A DNA stretch of 64,000 nucleotides from Chitinophagales bacterium (GTDB taxonomy: Bacteria; Bacteroidota; Bacteroidia; Chitinophagales; UBA8649), in the NCBI GenBank assembly GCA_020635975.1, contig JACJYT010000002.1, positions 310,001 through 374,000 on the forward strand. The letters run 5' to 3'. The notes beneath the pieces were generated by a model. It was not told the DNA's origin. It did not search any database and saw nothing but the letters and a program-made list of their open reading frames with translations. This document shows, piece by piece, positions 45,317 through 55,500 of the stretch. Made by a program: the position numbers and the translations under genes. Within the stretch, counting starts at the first letter, position 1. Each line of letters opens with the position of its first letter.

Positions 45317-45351
45317 AGTACTAAGTACGGAGTATCGAGTACAAAGTATTG
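45317..45351. repeat. Five-unit 7-bp imperfect tandem repeat (AGTAYNN)
   Basis: Units AGTACTA, AGTACGG, AGTATCG, AGTACAA and AGTATTG follow without gaps; the next two bases AG begin a sixth partial unit. The conserved part is AGTA(C/T) with variable last two bases. Confidence 0.8.
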
Positions 45352-45464
45352 AGAACAAATCCTTTTCAAATCCACCTCAAACAAAGGCACGAATGCGTAA
45401 ATTGATAATTTTGAGTTTTGAATGATTAAATTTTGAATGATAGAATGCTATAGTTTTCGATAAT

Positions 45465-45505
45465 TGAATACATTTCGAATTTCAAACTTCATTATTCGAA
45501 TTTCT
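45465..45505. repeat. 41-bp direct repeat, copy 1
   Basis: Starts TGAATACATTTCGAATTTC and ends with GAATTTCT; identical in all 41 bases to the copy at 45638-45678, 173 bp downstream. It contains TTCGAA palindromes. Confidence 0.85.
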
Positions 45506-45580
45506 CTCTTTTGATTAGAGAAATAGAAAATTGGAAAAATAGTGAATTAGGGGGTTGAATGCTTAGTAGAATAGTTAACT

Positions 45581-45630
45581 AGAAACCACTTTGAAGTCGA
45601 CTAGTCTGTAAGTCGAGAAGTTGTGGTTCT
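45581..45630. repeat. Imperfect inverted repeat
   Basis: Outer arms AGAAACCAC and GTGGTTCT pair with one bulged A. The 30-odd bases between them hold a GACTAGTC palindrome. There is no T-run, so it is not a typical terminator; it sits just before copy 2 of the 41-bp repeat. Confidence 0.5.
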
Positions 45631-45637
45631 GAAAGAC

Positions 45638-45678
45638 TGAATACATTTCGAATTTCAAACTTCATTATTCGAATTTCT
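45638..45678. repeat. 41-bp direct repeat, copy 2
   Basis: Identical to 45465-45505; it lies 37 bp downstream of the pcm stop in the spacer. Confidence 0.85.
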
Positions 45679-45714
45679 TAAATCTCACATCTATTATTCT
45701 AACCGTTTGAGAAA

Positions 45715-46365
45715 TCATTCCGCTTGCCCTTTTAACATCGGTACAAAGGCAAATTTTTCAAACTCTTCTCGTTTAAACTCTTTGCTTCCTATTTTTGTTA
45801 GGCGAAGCATGTCTTGTGCACCTTGCTTATCGTCTAAAGGAATTACTAAAATTCCCCCAATTTTAAGTTGATCGAGAAGTTTAGTTGGAATTTCTGGCGC
45901 TGCCGCGGTAATAATAATTTTATCAAAAGGGGCAAAAGCCGGCTTTCCTAAATAGCCATCACCATAATAGAATTTAATATTCGTATAGCCAAGTGATTTT
46001 AAGAAGGGAGTGGTTTTATCGTATAATTCTTTTTGTCGTTCTATGGTGTAAAGATCTGCTCCTAGCTCTGCCAATACGGCTGCTTGATAACCACTTCCTG
46101 TTCCAATTTCTAGTATTTTATCTCCTGGCTTTACCTCTAAAAGTTGACTTTGAAAGGATACGGTATAAGGATGCGATATGGTTTGTCCGGCGCCAATAGG
46201 GAAGGCTTTATCCTCATAAGCATGGCTATGCAAAGCACTATCCGGAATGAATTTATGTCTTTCAATTTTGTTTATAGCTGCTAGAACTCTTGGGTCTCTG
46301 ATGCCCTTTTCTTGCATTAAATCAGCTAATTCTTTTCGCTTTCTGGCATACTTAAAATCTATCAT
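45715..46365 (-). CDS. pcm: Protein-L-isoaspartate O-methyltransferase
   Basis: Pcm methylates L-isoaspartyl residues and thereby starts repair of aged proteins. The 216-aa protein (ATG 46365; a TTG at 46374 would add three residues) has the family blocks IERHKFIPDSALHSHAYED in pieces, PIGAGQTISHPYTVSFQ, and the S-adenosylmethionine motif ILEIGTGSGYQAAVLAEL, followed by IERQKELYD and IIITAAAPEIP and PLDDKQGAQDMLRLTK. Length is typical. It stands alone on the minus strand and is divergent from the giant repeat gene. Confidence 0.95.
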   Translation of the reverse strand: MIDFKYARKRKELADLMQEKGIRDPRVLAAINKIERHKFIPDSALHSHAYEDKAFPIGAGQTISHPYTVSFQSQLLEVKPGDKILEIGTGSGYQAAVLAELGADLYTIERQKELYDKTTPFLKSLGYTNIKFYYGDGYLGKPAFAPFDKIIITAAAPEIPTKLLDQLKIGGILVIPLDDKQGAQDMLRLTKIGSKEFKREEFEKFAFVPMLKGQAE

Positions 46366-46424
46366 GGGGTGCAAAAATAAACTTTTTTAAATTCAAGACT
46401 AGAGAATTCCGCCAGAGGGAAAGT

Positions 46425-46455
46425 TTGGTTGATAAAAAAAAATAACATATTTTTG
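46425..46455 (+). promoter_or_regulatory. Full Bacteroidota promoter (-33 and -7) for the giant adhesin operon
   Basis: TTTG at 46425-46428, a 19-nt spacer, then TATTTTTGC at 46448-46456. Spacing and both boxes fit the Bacteroidota primary sigma consensus. It leaves a leader of about 130 nt to ATG 46588 and argues against any start at 46429. Confidence 0.65.
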
Positions 46456-46587
46456 CGCAAAATTGAACAAGAGTGCTACCAACCAAACCAAAACACCTTG
46501 TATTTACATTTTTTCATTTACCTGCTTCTGAGCTTTCTTTCCTCAAAGAGCAGGATTTCTATACCTTTTATATTTATAATCAATTAT

Positions 46588-49500
46588 ATGAGTAAAATCT
46601 ACTATTTACCTAGATTTATAGCAAATGGTGTATTAAGAAACTTAAACAGAGTTTTCTTATTTAGTTTGTTTAGTTTATTTATTCCTTTGCTTTCTTTTGC
46701 AGAGGGTTCGGCTCAATTGAATCCCAATGCTTCAGATTTGGCATTAATTCAAGTAAACAGTGCTAGTTTCGGACCAGGAATTGCCTATGTTGGTGCTCCA
46801 GATATTGAACGTTTGTATTTTAGCATCGAAAATCCAACTAGTGAGTTGGTTTATTTCGGTTTTGCACTTCCTTACACAGTGAATGGGGTAGCAACGACGA
46901 ATGCCTTTGGATTTCAAGTAAGAAATTCTGCAGGTACCGTGGTACATGGCCCTTTTACCATTAATAACTCTAATGTAAACATTACAGGTACGGAAGCGGC
47001 AAGGCAGACTTTAAGTGCTAATGGACCAAACGTGCTAGGAGCCGGGGGCTATTCGGTTACCGCTACTTCTGGACCTAATTTTATTTATATATTCAATCCT
47101 GCTAGTTTTGGAGCAGGAGATTACTATGTTGAAATTGGTACAGTTTCGGGTGGCGTATTAAATTTTTCTACAGCAGATCAGTATTTTAGACATTTTGATA
47201 TCACCGTTACTAACAATCCTGCTACGGCAAGAATAAATGGACGTGCTTACTGTAAGAATTGGACAATAAGAACACCTTGTAATGGATGCCCAGGTGGAGG
47301 CACCTTCGATAGATCTTTTACAGGTAAAGTATATATTTATGAGGATAGTGGATTCGTTTCTTCTATAGATTTTGCTTCTGCTACTTTTGCTGGACTTGGA
47401 TTTGAGTTGGCATTTAATTCCACTGGACCAAACAGTGGTGGTACAGTTGCTGATAATAGAAAGTCTGTCGAGGGACTTTCAACCTTACCAGTTTACAAAG
47501 TATTTTTAAATGACCCCGATATAACTTTGTATCCTTCCGGACCTGTGGGATCGGTTCTAGATGGACCAAGAGCTGTGTACAATGGTGCATGCGTTAGCTC
47601 TAATATTTGTTTTGAATATACCGTTTCTGAGCCAGGAATCATTGAATTATTGCTAGATTTCGATCAAGCAAGTGGTGCTGGATTGTATGATCCTGGAACT
47701 GCAGATGTCTTATTAGTTGGAGAAGCTATTGGTTCAGGACCTATTTCTGGTTGTGTAGCTTGGGATGGTTTAGATGGCTTAGGTAGTCCTGTTTCCGATA
47801 TTTCTGGCCTTACTTTCGAATTAAATTATAGTCAGGCTCCAACTCACTTTATGATGTATGATGTGGAAAGAGTTAATCCAGGTTTTGCATTAATTCCTGA
47901 GCGACCTTTTATTTCTGGTTATGTAGCTGATTTTTTTCATGATAGTGAGAATATTCCGGATAATCCCTTGGTTGGAACCACGAATAAGTTGGAGTTGAAT
48001 GGTTGTTCTCCTTATTGCCAAGAGTGGAACTTAAATACTGGGTCTCCAGCAAATGGTTTTGGAGAGTCTAACACCATCAACTCTTGGTGGTATGGAAATA
48101 GAATTAGTTCGGTGCAAGTTGCAGCTTCTCAACCTAATTGTCCTCCAATAGCGAATAATGATTTAGTTAGCACAAATGAAGATACTCCGGTTACAGTGGA
48201 TGTATTGAATAATGATACCGACACCGAATCTGCGATAGACACAGTTTTTATTTTAAGCAACCCAAGTAATGGCTCACTTGGAACTCCAAATCCTATTACA
48301 GGTGAAATTGTTTATACTCCTAATCCAGAATTTAGTGGTACTGATGTTTTCACTTATGTAATTTGTGATGCTGGTGTACCAGAACCTGTATACTGCGATA
48401 CAGCTACAGTTACTATAAGCGTTAATGCGATAAACGATGCGCCAGTTGCTACAGATGACAATGCTAGCACTAATGAAGATACACCAGTTACCGTAGATGT
48501 CTTAAACAACGATAGTGATGTTGATGGTAACTTAGTTCCAAGTAGTGTGGCGGAAGTGACAGCACCTGCCAACGGAACAACCAGCGTGAACCCAGCAACG
48601 GGAGAAATTACTTATACTCCAGATGCTAACTTCAACGGAGTAGATAGCTTTACTTATGTAGTATGCGATGATGGAACGCCATTGCCAGCCATGTGCGATA
48701 CGGCAACAGTTGTAGTAACTGTAGTTGCGGTGAACGATAATGTAGTAGCGGTTGACGATGCAGAAACTACAGATGAGGATACGCCGGTTACTGTAGATGT
48801 CTTAAACAACGATAGTGATGTTGATGGTAACTTAGTGCCAAGTAGTGTGGCGGAAGTGACAGCACCTGCCAACGGAACAACTAGTGTGAACCCAGCTACA
48901 GGAGAAATTACTTATACACCGGATGCCAACTTTAATGGTACAGATAGCTTTACTTATGTGGTATGCGATGATGGTACGCCATTACCTTCTACTTGCGATA
49001 CAGCTACGGTGGTAATTACAATTAATGCAATAAACGATGCGCCAGTTTCACTTGATGATGCAAGCAGTACTAATGAAGATACGCCGGTTACTGTAGATGT
49101 CTTAAACAACGATAGTGATGTTGATGGCAACTTAGACCCAAGTAGTGTGGCAGAAGTAACTGCACCTGCCAACGGAACAACCAGTGTGAATCCAGCAACG
49201 GGAGAAATTACTTATACCCCAAATGCTAACTTCAACGGAGTAGATAGCTTTACTTATGTGGTATGTGATGATGGAACGCCATTGCCAGCCATGTGCGATA
49301 CGGCGACAGTTGTAGTAACGGTAGTTGCGGTGAATGATAATGTAGTAGCGGTTGACGATGCAGCAACAACAGATGAGGATACGCCAGTTACTGTAGATGT
49401 ATTGAACAACGATAGTGATGTTGATGGCAACTTAGTGCCAAGTAGTGTGGCTGAAGTAACTGCACCGACAAACGGAACAACTAGTGTGAACCCAGCTACA

Positions 49501-52500
49501 GGAGAAATTACTTATACTCCGGATGCCAACTTTAATGGTACAGATAGCTTTACTTATGTAGTATGCGATGATGGTACGCCATTACCTTCTACTTGCGATA
49601 CGGCTACGGTGGTAATTACAATTAATGCAATAAACGATGCGCCAGTTGCTACAGATGACAATGCTAGCACTAATGAAGATACGCCGGTTACTGTAGATGT
49701 CTTAAACAACGATAGTGATGTTGATGGTAACTTAGTGCCAAGTAGTGTGGCAGAAGTAACAGCACCTACAAACGGAACAACTAGTGTGAACCCAGCAACG
49801 GGAGAAATTACCTATACTCCAGATGCCAACTTCAACGGAGTAGATAGCTTTACTTATGTGGTATGCGATGATGGTACGCCATTGCCAGCCATGTGCGATA
49901 CGGCTACGGTTGTAGTAACTGTAGTTGCGGTGAATGATAATGTAGTAGCGGTTGATGATGCAAGCAGCACTAATGAGGATACGCCGGTTACTGTAGATGT
50001 ATTGAACAACGATAGCGATGTTGATGGTAATTTAGTGCCAAGTAGTGTGGCGGAAGTGACAGCACCGACAAACGGAACAACCAGCGTGAACCCAGCTACA
50101 GGAGAAATTACTTATACTCCGGATGCTAACTTCAACGGAGTAGATAGCTTTACTTATGTAGTATGCGATGATGGTACGCCATTACCTTCTACTTGCGATA
50201 CGGCTACGGTAGTAATTACAATTAATGCAATAAACGATGCGCCGGTTGCTACAGATGACAATGGTAGCACTAATGAGGATACGCCGGTTACTGTAGATGT
50301 CTTAAACAACGATAGCGATGTTGATGGTAACTTAGACCCAAGTAGTGTGGCAGAAGTAACAGCACCTGCCAACGGAACAACTAGTGTGAACCCAGCAACG
50401 GGAGAAATTACCTATACTCCAGATGCCAACTTCAACGGAGTAGATAGCTTTACTTATGTGGTATGCGATGATGGTACGCCATTGCCAGCCATGTGCGATA
50501 CGGCTACGGTTGTAGTAACTGTAGTTGCGGTGAATGATAATGTAGTAGCGGTTGATGATGCAAGCAGCACTAATGAGGATACGCCGGTTACTGTAGATGT
50601 ATTGAACAACGATAGCGATGTTGATGGTAATTTAGTGCCAAGTAGTGTGGCGGAAGTGACAGCACCGACAAACGGAACAACCAGCGTGAACCCAGCTACA
50701 GGAGAAATTACTTATACTCCAAATGCCAACTTTAATGGTACAGATAGCTTTACTTATGTAGTATGCGATGATGGTACGCCATTACCTTCTACTTGCGATA
50801 CGGCTACGGTGGTAATTACAATTAATGCAATAAACGATGCGCCAGTTGCTACAGATGACAATGCTAGCACTAATGAAGATACACCAGTTACTGTAGATGT
50901 ATTAAACAACGATAGTGATGTTGATGGTAACTTAGTGCCAAGTAGTGTGGCGGAAGTAACCGCACCTGCTAACGGAACAACCAGTGTGAACCCAGCAACG
51001 GGAGAAATTACTTATACTCCAGATGCCAACTTCAACGGAGTAGATAGCTTTACTTATGTGGTATGTGATGATGGAACGCCATTGCCAGCCATGTGCGATA
51101 CGGCAACAGTGGTAGTAACTGTAGTTGCCGTGAATGATAATGTAGTAGCTGTTGACGATGCAGCAACAACAGATGAAGATACGCCGGTGATGGTAGATGT
51201 ATTAAACAACGATAGCGATGTTGATGGTAACTTAGACCCAAGTAGTGTGGCTGAAGTGACAGCACCTGCCAACGGAACAACTAGTGTGAACTCAGCAACA
51301 GGAGAAATTACCTATTCTCCTAACTTGGGTTACTTAGGTCTTGATAGTTTCACTTATGTAGTATGTGATGATGGAACGCCATTACCTTCTACTTGCGATA
51401 CGGCGACAGTAGTGGTAACTATTGCACCTATTAATGATCAACCAGTGGCATTAGATGACAGTGCTAGCACTAATGAAGATACACCAGTTACTGTAGATGT
51501 ATTAAACAACGATAGTGATGTTGATGGTAACTTAGTTCCAAGTAGTGTGGCGGAAGTGACAGCACCTACAAACGGAACAACTAGTGTGAACCCAGCAACG
51601 GGAGAAATTACTTATACTCCTGATGCCAACTTCAACGGAGTAGATAGCTTTACTTATGTAGTATGTGATGACGGTACGCCATTACCTTCTACTTGCGATA
51701 CCGCTACGGTAGTGATTACAATTAATGCAACAAATGACAATGTTCTTGCGGTTGACGATGCAGCAACAACAGATGAAGATACGCCAGTTATTGTAGATGT
51801 ATTGAACAACGATAGCGATGTTGATGGTAACTTAGACCCAAGTAGTGTGGCTGAAGTAACCGCACCTGTCAACGGAACAACGAGTGTGAACCCCGCAACG
51901 GGAGAAATTACTTATACTCCGGATGTCAACTTTAATGGTACAGATAGCTTTACTTATGTAGTATGTGATGACGGTACGCCATTACCTTCTACTTGCGATA
52001 CGGCGACAGTAGTGGTAACTATTGCACCTATTAATGATCAACCAGTAGCATTAGATGACAGCGCTAGCACTAATGAAGATACACCAGTTACTGTAGATGT
52101 CTTAAACAACGATAGTGATGTTGATGGTAACTTAGACCCAAGTAGTGTGGCGGAAGTAACAGCACCTACGAACGGAACAACCAGCGTGAACCCAGCAACG
52201 GGAGAAATTACTTATACTCCAGATGCTAACTTCAACGGAGTAGATAGCTTTACTTATGTGGTATGTGATGATGGAACGCCATTGCCAGCCATGTGCGATA
52301 CGGCTACGGTTGTAGTAACTGTAGTTGCGGTGAATGATAATGTAGTAGCTGTAGACGATGCAGAAACTACAGATGAGGATACGCCGGTTACTGTAGATGT
52401 ATTGAACAACGATAGTGATGTTGATGGCAACTTAGTGCCAAGTAGTGTGGCAGAAGTAACCGCACCTGCTAACGGAACAACTAGTGTGAACCCAGCTACA

Positions 52501-55500
52501 GGAGAAATTACTTATACTCCAAATGCCAACTTTAATGGTACAGATAGCTTTACTTATGTAGTATGCGATGATGGTACGCCATTACCTTCTACTTGCGATA
52601 CAGCTACGGTGGTAATTACAATTAATGCAATAAATGATGCGCTAGTTGCACTTGATGATGCAAGCAGCACTAATGAGGATACGCCGGTTACTGTAGATGT
52701 CTTAAACAACGATAGCGATGTTGATGGTAACTTAGTGCCAAGTAGTGTGGCGGAAGTAACAGCACCTACGAACGGAACAACCAGCGTGAACCCAGCAACG
52801 GGAGAAATTACCTATACTCCAGATGCCAACTTCAACGGAGTAGATAGCTTTACTTATGTAGTATGCGATGATGGTACTCCATTACCAGCCATGTGCGATA
52901 CGGCAACAGTAGTAGTAACTGTAGTTGCTGTGAACGATAATGTAGTAGCTGTTGATGATGCAGAAACAACAGATGAAGATACGCCGGTGACTGTAGATGT
53001 ATTAAACAACGATAGCGATGTAGATGGCAACCTAGTTCCAAGTAGTGTGGCAGAAGTAACGGCACCTGCGAACGGAACAACTAGTGTGAATCCAGCTACA
53101 GGAGAAATTACTTATACTCCGGATGCCAACTTTAATGGAGTAGATAGCTTTACTTATGTAGTATGTGATGACGGTACGCCATTACCTTCTACTTGCGATA
53201 CGGCGACAGTAGTGGTAACTATTGCACCTATTAATGATCAACCAGTGGCATTAGATGACAGTGCTAGCACTAATGAAGATACACCAGTTACTGTAGATGT
53301 ATTAAACAACGATAGTGATGTTGATGGTAACTTAGACCCAAGTAGTGTGGCGGAAGTAACAGCACCTATGAACGGAACAACCAGCGTGAACCCAGCAACG
53401 GGAGAAATTACTTATACTCCAGATGCTAACTTCAACGGAGTAGATAGCTTTACTTATGTGGTATGCGATGATGGTACGCCATTACCAGCCATGTGCGATA
53501 CGGCGACAGTTGTAGTAACTGTAGTTGCTGTGAACGATAATGTAGTAGCGGTTGACGATGCAGCAACAACAGATGAGGATACGCCGGTTACTGTAGATGT
53601 ATTGAACAACGATAGTGATGTTGATGGTAACTTAGTGCCAAGTAGTGTGGCTGAAGTAACGGCACCGACAAACGGAACAACTAGTGTGAACCCAGCTACA
53701 GGAGAAATTACTTATACTCCAAATGCCAACTTTAATGGTACAGATAGCTTTACTTATGTAGTATGCGATGATGGTACACCATTACCTTCTACTTGCGATA
53801 CGGCTACGGTAGTAATTACAATTAATGCAATAAATGATGCGCTAGTTGCACTTGATGATGCAAGCAGCACTAATGAGGATACGCCGGTTACTGTAGATGT
53901 ATTAAACAACGATAGTGATGTTGATGGTAACTTAGACCCAAGTAGTGTGGCGGAAGTAACAGCACCTACGAACGGAACAACCAGCGTGAACCCAGCAACG
54001 GGAGAAATTACCTATACTCCAGATGCCAACTTCAACGGAGTAGATAGCTTTACTTATGTAGTATGCGATGATGGTACGCCATTGCCAGCCATGTGCGATA
54101 CGGCTACGGTTGTAGTAACGGTAGTTGCTGTGAACGATAATGTAGTAGCTGTTGATGATGCAGAAACAACAGATGAAGATACGCCGGTGACTGTAGATGT
54201 ATTAAACAACGATAGCGATGTAGATGGCAACCTAGTTCCAAGTAGTGTGGCAGAAGTAACGGCACCTGCGAACGGAACAACTAGTGTGAATCCAGCTACA
54301 GGAGAAATTACTTATACTCCGGATGCCAACTTTAATGGAGTAGATAGCTTTACTTATGTAGTATGTGATGACGGTACGCCATTACCTTCTACTTGCGATA
54401 CGGCGACAGTAGTGGTAACTATTGCACCTATTAATGATCAACCAGTAGCATTAGATGACAGCGCTAGCACTAATGAAGATACACCAGTTACTGTAGATGT
54501 CTTAAACAACGATAGTGATGTTGATGGTAACTTAGACCCAAGTAGTGTGGCGGAAGTAACAGCACCTACGAACGGAACAACCAGCGTGAACCCAGCAACG
54601 GGAGAAATTACTTATACTCCAGATGCTAACTTCAACGGAGTAGATAGCTTTACTTATGTGGTATGTGATGATGGTACGCCATTGCCAGCCATGTGCGATA
54701 CGGCGACAGTTGTAGTAACGGTAGTTGCCGTGAACGATAATGTAGTAGCGGTTGACGATGCAGCAACAACTGATGAGGATACGCCGGTTACTGTAGATGT
54801 ATTGAACAATGATAGTGATGTTGATGGCAACTTAGTGCCAAGTAGTGTGGCGGAAGTAACGGCACCTGCGAACGGAACAACTAGTGTGAATCCAGCTACA
54901 GGAGAAATTACTTATACTCCGGATGCCAACTTTAATGGAGTAGATAGCTTTACTTATGTAGTATGTGATGACGGTACGCCATTACCTTCTACTTGCGATA
55001 CGGCGACAGTAGTGGTAACTATTGCACCTATTAATGATCAACCAGTAGCATTAGATGACAGCGCTAGCACTAATGAAGATACACCAGTTACTGTAGATGT
55101 CTTAAACAACGATAGCGATGTTGATGGTAACTTAGTGCCAAGTAGTGTGGCGGAAGTGACAGCACCTGCTAACGGAACAACAAGTGTGAATCCAGCTACA
55201 GGAGAAATTACTTATACTCCAAATGCCAATTTTAATGGAGTAGATAGCTTTACTTATGTAGTTTGCGATGATGGTACGCCATTACCTTCTACTTGCGATA
55301 CCGCTACGGTTCTACTTACCATACTTCCTGTGAATGACCCACCAATTGCAATAGGAGATAGTGAGACAACGCTTGAGGATACCCCAATAGATATTCTTGT
55401 TTTAATTAACGACAGCGATTTAGAAGGTCCATTGGATACGACTACGGTTAATGTTTTAACGGGGCCTATGAATGGTACTGTAGTCCTTAACTCGGATGGT

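Larger units (their letters stand above)
45244..45714. other. Repeat-rich non-coding spacer between tyrS and pcm
   Basis: This is the longest stretch without a gene in the window. I see no open frame of meaningful length, no tRNA and no terminator with a T-run. It holds a 7-bp tandem array (45317-45351), a 41-bp perfect direct repeat (45465 and 45638) and an imperfect inverted repeat (45581-45630). The rest is very AT-rich, with many TTCGAA and GAATTT words. The region may be a degenerate repeat island; no mobile element is recognisable. Confidence 0.7.

Noticed and set aside
46429..46587. Longer N-terminus of the giant protein starting at TTG 46429
   Set aside because: It overlaps the -33/-7 promoter and adds a second hydrophobic stretch in front of a complete signal peptide.
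48354..53080. Repeated 72-76 codon minus-strand frames such as those at 48354-48572 and 50154-50372
   Set aside because: They recur because the plus-strand repeat is conserved; each is a mirror of the same 300-bp unit and has no start context or family match.
48445..55344. CRISPR-like array
   Set aside because: Repeats are 300 bp, contiguous, in frame and protein coding; there are no spacers and no cas genes.
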